Assembly (NCBI GenBank): GCA_003166865.1
Contig: PMUP01000074.1
Coordinates: 21,746 to 85,745, forward strand
Direction of reading: 5' to 3'
Origin: Bryobacterales bacterium
Lineage (GTDB): Bacteria; Acidobacteriota; Terriglobia; Bryobacterales; Bryobacteraceae
DNA length: 64,000 nt
The notes below the pieces were generated by a model. That model was not told where the DNA came from and made no database searches. It worked only from the letters and a program-made list of their open reading frames with translations. Position numbers and translations under genes: made by a program. Shown here in pieces: positions 50,038 to 58,388 of this stretch (position 1 is its first letter; each line of letters starts with the position of its first letter).

Positions 50038-52179
50038 ATGAAAAACCGGCACTGCGCGCTCGCAGCCATTCTGACCTTCGGATGCCTGTTCGCTCAAAGC
50101 TTCGGAAGCAGCATCGACGGCGTCTGGCAGGGCGCGCTTGTGTTTGGTGAAGGGAAGATCCGCGTGACTTTCTACTTGTCGCCGCCCAGCACTGGTGCAA
50201 ACGGCGGCGCATATAGCGGCGCGATGGTCAATTTGGAATCAGGTATGGCTTCGAATATTGACGTGATCAGCTTTGCGAATGGCAAGCTGGGCCTGGAATT
50301 GAAAAGCACGGGTTTCAAGTTCGAGGGAACGCTATCCCCATCCGGCGGCGAGATCCAGGGCAAGTTCACGGCGGGCGAAACTTCCGGCGATTTAACGCTC
50401 ACGCGAGACAGCGCGAGCCGCTCCAACGTGGCGGATGAGTTCGAGAAACACGAGTACATGATTCCGATGCGGGACGGCGTTCATCTTCACACTAGTGTTT
50501 TCTCCCCCAAGTCACGCAACGAAGCACTGCCGTTCCTGATCGACCGCTCGCCCTACGGATGGGATTCCGCTGCCGGGGACATCAATGCCGGGATGAGCGA
50601 ACTTGCCCGCGATGGGTACTTCCTGGTCTTTCAAGATATTCGGGGCCGTTACCAGTCTGAAGGCCAGTTCGTGCTCCAACGCCCCGCCAGGAACACCAAG
50701 GACGATCACTCCATCGATGAAGGCACGGATACTTACGATACGATCGATTGGCTGCTGAAAAACGTCTCTGGAAACAATGGCCGGGCGGGTATCATGGGGA
50801 TCTCCTACGGCGGCTGGCTTACCGAGATGGCACTCATTGAGCCGCACCCGGCGCTGAAAGCCGCTTCCGAGCAGGCCTCGCCCGCCGACATGTTCTTGGG
50901 CGACGACTTTCACCATAACGGGGCCTTCCGATTGAGCTACGGGTTCGAGTACGCCGCCATGATGGAGACCGGGAAGACCAACAAAACATTCGAGTTCAAG
51001 CAGTTCGATACTTACGATTGGTACCTGAAGCTAGGCCCCCTCAGCCAGGCCAACGCACGCTATTTCGACGGCCAGCGCCCGACCTGGAACAATTTCATCG
51101 CGCATCCGAACTATGACGATTTCTGGAAGGGACAGGCGGTGCAGAGAATCGTTCGCTCGGCCAAGGTGCCCAATCTCAACGTCGGGGGTTGGTTCGATCA
51201 GGAGGACTTTGCGGGGCCATGGCGTATTTTCGCGGCAAGCGAAACCCCGGAGTCGCGTCAATATAACTACCTCGTGGTTGGCCCCTGGAACCACGGTGGG
51301 TGGTTTTCTGGCGCGGGGCGCACGCTGAAGAATCTGGATTTCGGAAGCGACACCGGCGACTATTTCCGCAAGAACATTCAAGCTCGCTGGTTCGCATATT
51401 GGCTAAAAGGCAAGGGCCCGCTGAATCTTCCCCGCATCGAGCTTTTCCAGACCGGCTCCAACGAATGGAAGGCTTACGACCAATGGCCTCCCAGTGGGGT
51501 TCAAGAGCGACGGTTGTATCTGCACGCATCCAATGCAGCATCCTTCGAGCCCCCAGTTGAGAGCGATGCGTTCGACAGCTTTGTCTCCGATCCGCACCGG
51601 CCGGTTCCCTATCGCGAGCGGCCCATTCCGGAGACCTACGGTGGGTCGCCGGGTTGGAGCACATGGCATGCCGACGATCAGCGCTTCGCCGAGAGCCGTC
51701 CGGACGTGGCCATCTGGCAGACCAAGCCGCTTGAGTCGGACGTCGCGGTCGCCGGCGACGTCATTGCCGATCTATTCGCATCCACATCGGGAACCGACTC
51801 GGATTGGATCGTCAAGCTGATCGACGTCTATCCCGCAAGGGTGCCGGTAGATCCGCCCATGGGCGGCTACGAGTTGATGATCGGAGCAGATGTTTTGCGC
51901 GGCCGATTCCGCAACGGCTTCGAGAAGCCGGAACCGGTCGCGCCAAATGAGCCGGTCGAGTATCGCGTGGATCTGCTATCGCATGACCACGTGTTCCGCA
52001 AAGGCCATCGCATCATGATTCAAGTTCAGAGCACCTGGTTTCCGATCATCGACCGGAACCCTCAAACGTTCGTTCCGAATATCTTCGAGGCGAAAGAGTC
52101 CGACTTTCAAGCCGCGACACAGCGCGTCTTTCGATCCAGGATGCGCCCTTCGGCAGTGATCCTTCCGATTGTCAACTAA
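50038..52179 (+). CDS. exported CocE/NonD-family hydrolase
   Basis: A 713-residue protein from ATG 50038 with a signal peptide (ALAAILTFGCLFAQS). Residues about 25-125 form an extra N-terminal beta domain before the S15 peptidase-like part. That part has RDGVHLHTSVFSPK, ARDGYFLVFQDIRGRYQSEG, GIMGISYGGW with nucleophile S256, and GPWNHGG with the histidine. A jelly-roll C-terminal domain ends it. It should hydrolyse acylated or X-Pro type substrates in the periplasm. It starts 25 bases after gadB. Confidence 0.87.
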   Translation: MKNRHCALAAILTFGCLFAQSFGSSIDGVWQGALVFGEGKIRVTFYLSPPSTGANGGAYSGAMVNLESGMASNIDVISFANGKLGLELKSTGFKFEGTLSPSGGEIQGKFTAGETSGDLTLTRDSASRSNVADEFEKHEYMIPMRDGVHLHTSVFSPKSRNEALPFLIDRSPYGWDSAAGDINAGMSELARDGYFLVFQDIRGRYQSEGQFVLQRPARNTKDDHSIDEGTDTYDTIDWLLKNVSGNNGRAGIMGISYGGWLTEMALIEPHPALKAASEQASPADMFLGDDFHHNGAFRLSYGFEYAAMMETGKTNKTFEFKQFDTYDWYLKLGPLSQANARYFDGQRPTWNNFIAHPNYDDFWKGQAVQRIVRSAKVPNLNVGGWFDQEDFAGPWRIFAASETPESRQYNYLVVGPWNHGGWFSGAGRTLKNLDFGSDTGDYFRKNIQARWFAYWLKGKGPLNLPRIELFQTGSNEWKAYDQWPPSGVQERRLYLHASNAASFEPPVESDAFDSFVSDPHRPVPYRERPIPETYGGSPGWSTWHADDQRFAESRPDVAIWQTKPLESDVAVAGDVIADLFASTSGTDSDWIVKLIDVYPARVPVDPPMGGYELMIGADVLRGRFRNGFEKPEPVAPNEPVEYRVDLLSHDHVFRKGHRIMIQVQSTWFPIIDRNPQTFVPNIFEAKESDFQAATQRVFRSRMRPSAVILPIVN

Positions 52180-52224
52180 ACGCGTCAGGCCGATTTCCGG
52201 GAACCCGCTAGAGGCCTGATGCGT
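52180..52224 (+). terminator. long hairpin after the hydrolase gene
   Basis: ACGCGTCAGGCC (52180-52191) pairs with GGCCTGATGCGT (52213-52224), 12 base pairs with one G-T wobble, and the loop contains a further TTCC/GGAA dyad. It starts at the base after the TAA. There is no T-tract, so it may stop transcription weakly or protect the mRNA 3' end. Confidence 0.5.
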
Positions 52225-52296
52225 CCCTCCCTTGACCGATTCTCGCTTAGGGCCTAGAATGAATGCAGCTTCGATTCTCGTCTGGCGGTGAATTGT

Positions 52297-54030
52297 ATGA
52301 AAAGACAGCACTTTGTTGCTTGGTTGGGGGTAACCGCCATGGGTTTGGCGGGTGCTTGGCTGTGCGCCGCGCCTCAGGCCGCGACACAAGCTGCGCCGCA
52401 GGCCGCACCAGCGGCGTCTCAGGCCGCAACACCAGCAGAGACGGATGCTCCCGCGCCACGCGATACGGTCTCCAAACCGATGACGGCGAAGCAGAAGAAA
52501 AAGCAGGAAGACAAGCTTCGCAAAGAGCTGGAGGGGCCTTACAAGAAGTGGTTGAACGAGGATGTGACGTACATCATCACCGACGAGGAGCGCAAAGCGT
52601 TTAAGAGACTGAGCACCGGCGACGAGAAGGAAGAGTTCATAGAGCAGTTCTGGTTGCGGCGCGATCCGACGCCCGACACCGAAGAGAACGAGTACAAGGA
52701 AGAGCATTACCGGCGCATCGCGTACGCCAACGAGCATTTCCCCTCGGGCATTCCGGGATGGAAGACGGACCGGGGCCGCTTTTACATCATGTACGGCCCA
52801 CCCGATGAGATCGACGATCATTCCTCGGGCGGCTCGTATGACCGGCCGATTGAAGAGGGCGGCGGCAACACGTCGACGTTCCCCTTCATCGATTGGACCT
52901 ACCGCTACATTGATGGAGTGGGCCAAAACATCAAAATCGAGTTCGTGGACACCACCATGTCGGGCGAGTTCCGCATGACCATGGACCCGTCGGAGAAAGA
53001 CGCTTTGACATACGTTCCCGGCGCCGGCCTGACGCTGGCTGAGCAGATGGGCACGGCGGACAAGTCACAGCGCTTCACCCGCACCGACGGCACGACGCTC
53101 GGAACCGGCAGTAACCCGCTGCCGGAGAGTATGAACGAGTTCACGCGCCTGCAGCAATTCGCGAACCTGCAAAAGCCTCCCGAGGTCAAGTTCAAGGACC
53201 TGCAAGCCGTGGTCAGCTCCAACATCCGGTATAACAATCTGCCGTTCAAGGCGCGGGCGGACTACATCAAGATCACGGATTCAACCATCCTGACCACCGT
53301 GACCATCGAGCTGCAGCGCCGCGATCTGCAGTTCACGCAGAAGGACAATATCGCGAAAGCCACAGTGAACATCTTCGGGCGCATCACTTCCATTACCGGG
53401 CGGGTGGTGAATACTTTTGAGGATCCGGTTACGGTGGAAGTGCCGGCGGATTTGCTGTCCAAGGCGATCGATGGCGCGTCCATCTATCAGAAGTTGATTC
53501 CGCTGGCGCCCGGGACGTACCGCCTGAACCTCGTTTGCAAGGACATCACGGGCGGGAACCTGACCACTTATCCGATGGCGCTGAACGTTCCGCACTTTGA
53601 CGATGAGAAACTGTCCTCTAGCAGCTTGATTCTGGCGGATCTGATCGAGAAGGTTCCAACCCGTAACATTGGCACCGGCCAGTTCGTGATCGGCGACACC
53701 AAGGTCCGGCCGCGGCTCACCGACATTTTCGAGCGCGGCGAAAAGCTCGGAATTTACGCGCAGTTCTACAATTTCTCACCGACTGAAAAGACCAATAAGC
53801 CGAACGCAACCATCGAGTACGACATCACCAAGACCGGCGCGTCGGCGCCCGTGTTGCACTACACCGAGGAAGTGACCGCCATCCCGGGGGCGTCCTCGCA
53901 GCAGGTGACGGTGGAGAAACTCCTGCCGCTCCAATCGCTGGAGCCTGGCCAATACACGTTGAATATGAAGGTCGTGGATAGGAACAGTAATCAAACATTA
54001 ACCCCGACCGCCAATTTTACGGTAAAGTAG
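52297..54030 (+). CDS. GWxTD-domain exported protein
   Basis: A 577-residue protein from ATG 52297. The signal peptide (FVAWLGVTAMGLAGAWLCAA) is followed by an Ala/Gln/Pro linker to about residue 60. Then comes the GWxTD domain: WLNEDVTYIITDEERKAFK, FIEQFWLRRDPTP, EHYRRIAYANEHF and GRFYIMYGPPDEI. Later parts are beta domains with TTVTIELQRRDLQF. GWxTD proteins are almost specific to Acidobacteriota and a few relatives. The role is unknown, but the steady pairing with the next gene suggests a surface system. Confidence 0.88.
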   Translation: MKRQHFVAWLGVTAMGLAGAWLCAAPQAATQAAPQAAPAASQAATPAETDAPAPRDTVSKPMTAKQKKKQEDKLRKELEGPYKKWLNEDVTYIITDEERKAFKRLSTGDEKEEFIEQFWLRRDPTPDTEENEYKEEHYRRIAYANEHFPSGIPGWKTDRGRFYIMYGPPDEIDDHSSGGSYDRPIEEGGGNTSTFPFIDWTYRYIDGVGQNIKIEFVDTTMSGEFRMTMDPSEKDALTYVPGAGLTLAEQMGTADKSQRFTRTDGTTLGTGSNPLPESMNEFTRLQQFANLQKPPEVKFKDLQAVVSSNIRYNNLPFKARADYIKITDSTILTTVTIELQRRDLQFTQKDNIAKATVNIFGRITSITGRVVNTFEDPVTVEVPADLLSKAIDGASIYQKLIPLAPGTYRLNLVCKDITGGNLTTYPMALNVPHFDDEKLSSSSLILADLIEKVPTRNIGTGQFVIGDTKVRPRLTDIFERGEKLGIYAQFYNFSPTEKTNKPNATIEYDITKTGASAPVLHYTEEVTAIPGASSQQVTVEKLLPLQSLEPGQYTLNMKVVDRNSNQTLTPTANFTVK

Positions 54031-54079
54031 GTTTTAGGTGGCGGGCGCACATGGCCCGTCCGCTTTTAGTCAGTACGGG

Positions 54080-55900
54080 ATGCAGACCGTTCGACCCAAA
54101 CTCGCTGCCAGCGTGATTGCCGGGCTTTTCTTGTCAACGCTCACGGCCTTCCCGGCCACCGAGGCCCCGCTTTCAGGCAGCATCGCCGGCGTGGTCCGGA
54201 ACGCCAGCGGCGTTCCGCAGATGGGCGCTTCTGTGTTGCTCTTCAATCGCTCGGAGCGCCTGATGATGCGCGCCTTGACCAACGAGCGCGGAGTGTTCGG
54301 CTTTGGCCTGCTCATTCCGGATGTTTATTCCGTGCGAGTGTCCCTGGCGAGTTTTGTGCCAGCAGTGAAACAGAAGATCGCGGTGCAGCCGGGCATGCAG
54401 AGCTTGCTGTATGTCAATCTGGCGAGCGTGCTGAGTTCCATCGAACTGGTGTATGCCAAACCTGGCGAAGGCACTCTGATGAGCGACGACTGGAAGTGGG
54501 TGCTGAAGGAGTCCGCATCCACGCGGCCCGTGTTGCGGATGCTGCCCGGCTTCGGCGGCTCCGATGCAAATCAGTCCGGTGCAAATCAGTCCAATCCAAA
54601 CGAAAGCGAATCGCCATCCGGCAGCGTGTTTTCCGATACGCGGGGAGTCTTGAATCTCTCGGCCGGCGATGCGGGATCGCTGGGCGGTTCTTCCTCCCAG
54701 TCCGATTTGGGCACGGCGTTCGCGCTGGCTACTTCGGTGTTCGGCCACAATCAGGTTCAACTGAGCGGCAATGTCGGATACAGCGCGCACACGGGACTGC
54801 CGGCGGCCGGCTTCCGCACCAGCTACAGCCACGATGGATCCGGTCCGGTGGTGGCCGTCACTGTGCAGCAGGTTTATCTGACCGGCCAGGCGGACGGTGC
54901 TCCGGCGTTGCGCAACATGTCGGTGTCGATGCATGACAGCGTGCACCTGACCGAAAACCTGCGGCTGGATTATGGCGGGTCGTTCGATTCGGTGACCTAT
55001 ATGGATCACTTGAGTTCGCTGAACAGGTTCGGGCGTCTGACCTACGACCTGGGGATGGCGGGCCAGGTGAAGCTGGCTTTCAGCTCGGGCGGGCCTCCCA
55101 CCGAATTGCTGATGGATTCATCCGGCTCCCAAGGGCCCACTCGCGGCGACACCGAAGCACTCTCCCAGGATCTGGCTGCGCTGGCCGTGCTACCGCGTCT
55201 GTCGCTGCTGGACGGGCACGCGGCTATCCAACGGACGCAGGATTTTGAGATCGGATACGAGAAGAAGATACGCGCCACCACCATGAACTTGACCGGATAC
55301 AGCGAGCGGGTGAACAACGCCGCCATGACCGTGGTTGCGCCGGCGGGAGCCTTCGCGCCGGGCGATCTGCTGCCCGATATTTCCTCGCAGAATAGCGTTC
55401 TGGATGCCGGCAGCTACCAGCGGATGGGTTTCGCCGCGTCGCTATCGCGGGCCTTGGGCGACCACGTGCAAGTAGGGACCTCGTTCGGCAGCAGCGGCGG
55501 ACTGGCGGCGGACGATCAGGATTTGGGGGCGAACACCGCCGATGCATTGCGCGACCGGCTGCACACATCGCAGCGTTTCTGGGCCAGCGCGCGCGCTTCC
55601 GCGAAGCTTCCGGTGACCGGCACGGTGATCACCGGCAGCTATGAGTGGATGAATTACAGCGACACGAGCATGCCGGATCATGTCTACCTGACGCAGAGCC
55701 TGTATGCTGAAACCGGGCTGAATGTGCGCCTCCGCCAGCCGCTCCCCGCGGTGCCGGGAATGCCAGGCCGGATGGAGGCAACCGCGGAGTTGCAGAACGG
55801 ACTGGCGCAAGGCTACCTGCCCATCATCCAAGGCGGCCAGCAGGTGATGCTGGTGCAGTCGCCACGCGCGCTGCGCGGCGGGCTGAGCTTCATTTTCTGA
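54080..55900 (+). CDS. carboxypeptidase-regulatory-domain outer-surface protein
   Basis: A 606-residue protein from ATG 54080 with a signal peptide (LAASVIAGLFLSTLTAFP). Residues about 32-110 are a carboxypeptidase-regulatory (CNA-B-like) domain: GSIAGVVRNASGVPQMGASV then VFGFGLLIPDVYSVRVSLAS. The rest is beta-rich with alternating polar and aromatic residues, and the last residue is Phe (RGGLSFIF), as in outer-membrane barrels. A TonB plug is not seen. It lies 49 bases after the GWxTD gene. A surface barrel linked to the GWxTD protein is my inference. Confidence 0.75.
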   Translation: MQTVRPKLAASVIAGLFLSTLTAFPATEAPLSGSIAGVVRNASGVPQMGASVLLFNRSERLMMRALTNERGVFGFGLLIPDVYSVRVSLASFVPAVKQKIAVQPGMQSLLYVNLASVLSSIELVYAKPGEGTLMSDDWKWVLKESASTRPVLRMLPGFGGSDANQSGANQSNPNESESPSGSVFSDTRGVLNLSAGDAGSLGGSSSQSDLGTAFALATSVFGHNQVQLSGNVGYSAHTGLPAAGFRTSYSHDGSGPVVAVTVQQVYLTGQADGAPALRNMSVSMHDSVHLTENLRLDYGGSFDSVTYMDHLSSLNRFGRLTYDLGMAGQVKLAFSSGGPPTELLMDSSGSQGPTRGDTEALSQDLAALAVLPRLSLLDGHAAIQRTQDFEIGYEKKIRATTMNLTGYSERVNNAAMTVVAPAGAFAPGDLLPDISSQNSVLDAGSYQRMGFAASLSRALGDHVQVGTSFGSSGGLAADDQDLGANTADALRDRLHTSQRFWASARASAKLPVTGTVITGSYEWMNYSDTSMPDHVYLTQSLYAETGLNVRLRQPLPAVPGMPGRMEATAELQNGLAQGYLPIIQGGQQVMLVQSPRALRGGLSFIF

Positions 55901-55935
55901 AGCCCGACTCCCTTACGGTCGCGGATCGGTAAGAA

Positions 55936-56838
55936 TCAGCCGATGCCGATGCTCATGTTTAGCAGCAGGTCGTTGATGGCTTTGTCGAACGGCGGCGTGG
56001 AGGCCAGCTCATAGAGTTTACCGCCCTCCTCGATGTCGCTGGCCAGCCGTTCGTCGAGCGCTTTGAACTGATGCTCGAAGGCCAGGGTTAGCGCACCCAC
56101 GGCGCGCGCGAAATCGTGCAACGCGGCCAATTGGCAGGCCAGCTCGTAATGGATCTCGGAAGCCAGCGGCGATTTGGGCTGCGCCAGATGCAGCGCCCGA
56201 TCGAGATAAAACCGCGAGCGCGCTGAATCCGATCCCGCGTAGATGCGCGAAAAACCGAGATACAGCTCTGGGAGCGCGCCGAGCTGGGACCCGGTTAGAG
56301 CGTCCAGATGCGCCGCGGCGCTCTCGTCGGTCAGCAATTCAAGCTTGGATTGGTCGCTGAGCTGCTGATCCCGCCACGCCGCTAGCCGGGCGGCGATCCC
56401 GGCGATCTGCTGGTCATAGTTTGCCGGAGTGTTTGCCGGCGACAGCATAGCCTTCAGCCTTTCCTCGGTCTGTTCCTGGAGTTCGCGCAGGTCGCCCATG
56501 GCGAGGCCAATCTGATCCTGCATCTGGCTGACGGTCTGGCCGGCCTGGCGCGTAAAGCTGGCGGCGCTGAAGTAGGACGAGGCGACGAACACGATGGCGT
56601 ACAGGCCAGAGGTCCCGAGCAGAATCAGGACCAGCAGTTCCATATCGCCGACGCGCTTAGTAAGGAAGTCCATGCGGTCTTGCAGGATGCGCGCGCGATC
56701 ATCCTGGTTGAACGCAGGCTCGTGGATGGGCAGGTAGGCCCATTGCCGATAGTTCCAAAGCTCAAGCGCCGCAAGAAGCAGGGCGGCCGCCGATGTCGCA
56801 AGCAAGAGACCCAGCGCGATTCTGCGAAGCACTGCCAT
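55936..56838 (-). CDS. two-segment membrane protein with helical repeat tail
   Basis: A 300-residue protein with membrane segments at about 5-27 (IALGLLLATSAAALLLAALEL) and about 67-90 (LLVLILLGTSGLYAIVFVASS), then a coiled coil (about 100-135) and a helical region at 150-300 that recalls TPR-like repeats (LGALPELYLGFSRIYAGS, YELACQLAALHDFARAV). No family recognised. Both ends should face the cytoplasm, so the helical tail probably docks cytoplasmic proteins. Confidence 0.65.
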   Translation of the reverse strand: MAVLRRIALGLLLATSAAALLLAALELWNYRQWAYLPIHEPAFNQDDRARILQDRMDFLTKRVGDMELLVLILLGTSGLYAIVFVASSYFSAASFTRQAGQTVSQMQDQIGLAMGDLRELQEQTEERLKAMLSPANTPANYDQQIAGIAARLAAWRDQQLSDQSKLELLTDESAAAHLDALTGSQLGALPELYLGFSRIYAGSDSARSRFYLDRALHLAQPKSPLASEIHYELACQLAALHDFARAVGALTLAFEHQFKALDERLASDIEEGGKLYELASTPPFDKAINDLLLNMSIGIG

Positions 56839-56957
56839 TTCGCCAGCTATATTATTCTATCGCCGCGTGGTGGATTTCTCAGACTACAGAAGTACTGGGA
56901 AGCAGCCCCATCAGGGCTGGGCCAAAAGGCGCGAGACACGCGGTCGAGTACCAGGGA

Positions 56958-57089
56958 CTACTTCCGCGCACCCCGCTGCGGCTTCTTCAATCTCGACTGC
57001 CGGAGCTTGCCGGACTTCCGCTTGGGCTTGCTGATGATGAACGTCCCGCTACCGCGCGCTTCGGCTGAGTACTGTTTCTCGTCTACCAT
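56958..57089 (-). CDS. possible 43-residue basic protein
   Basis: An ATG at 57089 opens a 43-codon frame closing at 56958-56960. The product is Lys/Arg/Gly rich with a second half like a ribosomal or RNA-binding tail (FIISKPKRKSGKLRQSRLKK). There is no clear ribosome site. It lies in the 267-base gap between the divergent genes at 56838 and 57106, which otherwise holds nothing recognisable. Confidence 0.3.
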   Translation of the reverse strand: MVDEKQYSAEARGSGTFIISKPKRKSGKLRQSRLKKPQRGARK

Positions 57090-57105
57090 AGAGATTCATT
57101 GTCTC

Positions 57106-58335
57106 ATGAAACGCCTGTTTTCATTTATCGCGTCATTTATCGCCGCTGGGGTGTTGATAACGCCCGCGCCGGCGCAGGAGCTGTTCACACACATCGGTGC
57201 GATCAAGGAAGGCTTGTCGGCGATTACCGGCCTGGCGTTCACGCGCGATGTTCCGTACGCCTCGATCACCAAGGATCAGCTCCGCAAGTACCTGGAACAG
57301 CGGCTGCGCGAGACCATGAAGCCGGACGATGTGCGCGCCGAGGAGCTGACGCTGAAGATGCTCGGGCTGGTTCCCAAGGATTTCGATCTGCGCCGGAATA
57401 CGCTGGAGCTGCTGACCGAACAGGCGGCGGCGTTTTACGACTACAACCAGAAACGGCTGTTTGTCCTCAAGGGCGCGGCCGAAGGCGAAGAAGAACGGGT
57501 GGCGCTGATTCACGAGCTGGCGCACGCGCTGGCGGATCAGCATTTCCACTTGGCGAAATTCATTCACGAAGGGTTGAAGAGCGATGACGACGCCACTGCC
57601 CGGCAAGCCGTGATGGAGGGGCAGGCCACGTGGCTAATGACGGCTTATCTGGCCAAGGAAGCGGGTGGGCCGCCGGAGATTCCCCAGGCGATCATCCAGA
57701 TGATGAAGAAAAGCGTGGAGAGTTCCGCGGCCGAGCAGTATCCGGTGTTCTCGAACGCGCCGCTGTACATTCGCGAGTCGCTGGTGTTTCCCTACGCCGA
57801 TGGCCTGGCGTTTCAAGACGCTGTGTTCCGCAAGCTGGGCAAGGACGCGTTTGCCGAGGTGTTCGTGCGTCCGCCCGCGTCGAGCGGCCAGATTCTGCAT
57901 CCCGAGCGCTATCTGGAGCACGCCGGGTTGGCCATACCCAAGCCTCCCGCGGCGCCCGGCGCGCACGAGTTCCGCAAGCTGGCCGATGGCACGCTGGGCG
58001 AATTCGATTTTCGGGTGCTGCTCGAGCAATATACCAGCGCGGAGGAAGGCGCGCCGGCGGCGGAGCATCTGGTGGGCGGGTCGTATGAATTGCTGGAGCA
58101 CAAGCGCGCGAAGTTCCCGGTGTTGGGCGTGGCGTCGGCGTGGGACTCGCCGGAGTCGGCGCGGAAGTACTTCGAGCTCTACCGCCGAGTTATGCAGGGG
58201 AAATGGAAGAAGCTGGAGATCGCGAGTGAAACGCCGGACAAGCTGGAAGGCCGCGGCGACTCGGGATATTTTCGAGTGTGGCTGGATGGGGTGACGGTGA
58301 ATCAGATCGAGGGATGGAAAACGCCGGTGCCATAA
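57106..58335 (+). CDS. exported HExxH zinc metallopeptidase-like protein
   Basis: A 409-residue protein from ATG 57106 with a signal peptide (LFSFIASFIAAGVLITPAPA). HELAHALADQHF at 136-147 is a zinc-binding HExxH, and EGQATWLM about 33 residues later supplies the third, glutamate ligand, as in gluzincins. FVFPYADGL-like words and an Ala-rich end follow. It is likely a periplasmic protease or chaperone-like peptidase of an acidobacterial group. An open frame extends upstream to 56680 without family sequence. Confidence 0.82.
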   Translation: MKRLFSFIASFIAAGVLITPAPAQELFTHIGAIKEGLSAITGLAFTRDVPYASITKDQLRKYLEQRLRETMKPDDVRAEELTLKMLGLVPKDFDLRRNTLELLTEQAAAFYDYNQKRLFVLKGAAEGEEERVALIHELAHALADQHFHLAKFIHEGLKSDDDATARQAVMEGQATWLMTAYLAKEAGGPPEIPQAIIQMMKKSVESSAAEQYPVFSNAPLYIRESLVFPYADGLAFQDAVFRKLGKDAFAEVFVRPPASSGQILHPERYLEHAGLAIPKPPAAPGAHEFRKLADGTLGEFDFRVLLEQYTSAEEGAPAAEHLVGGSYELLEHKRAKFPVLGVASAWDSPESARKYFELYRRVMQGKWKKLEIASETPDKLEGRGDSGYFRVWLDGVTVNQIEGWKTPVP

Positions 58336-58388
58336 TCAACAACTCCCGCATAATCCTCCATCGGATGTAAACTTACTGAATCGCTGCT

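Noticed and set aside
55908..55935. Hairpin CTTAC/GTAAG between convergent genes as a terminator
   Set aside because: Only five pairs with mismatches inside and no T-tract; too weak to call.
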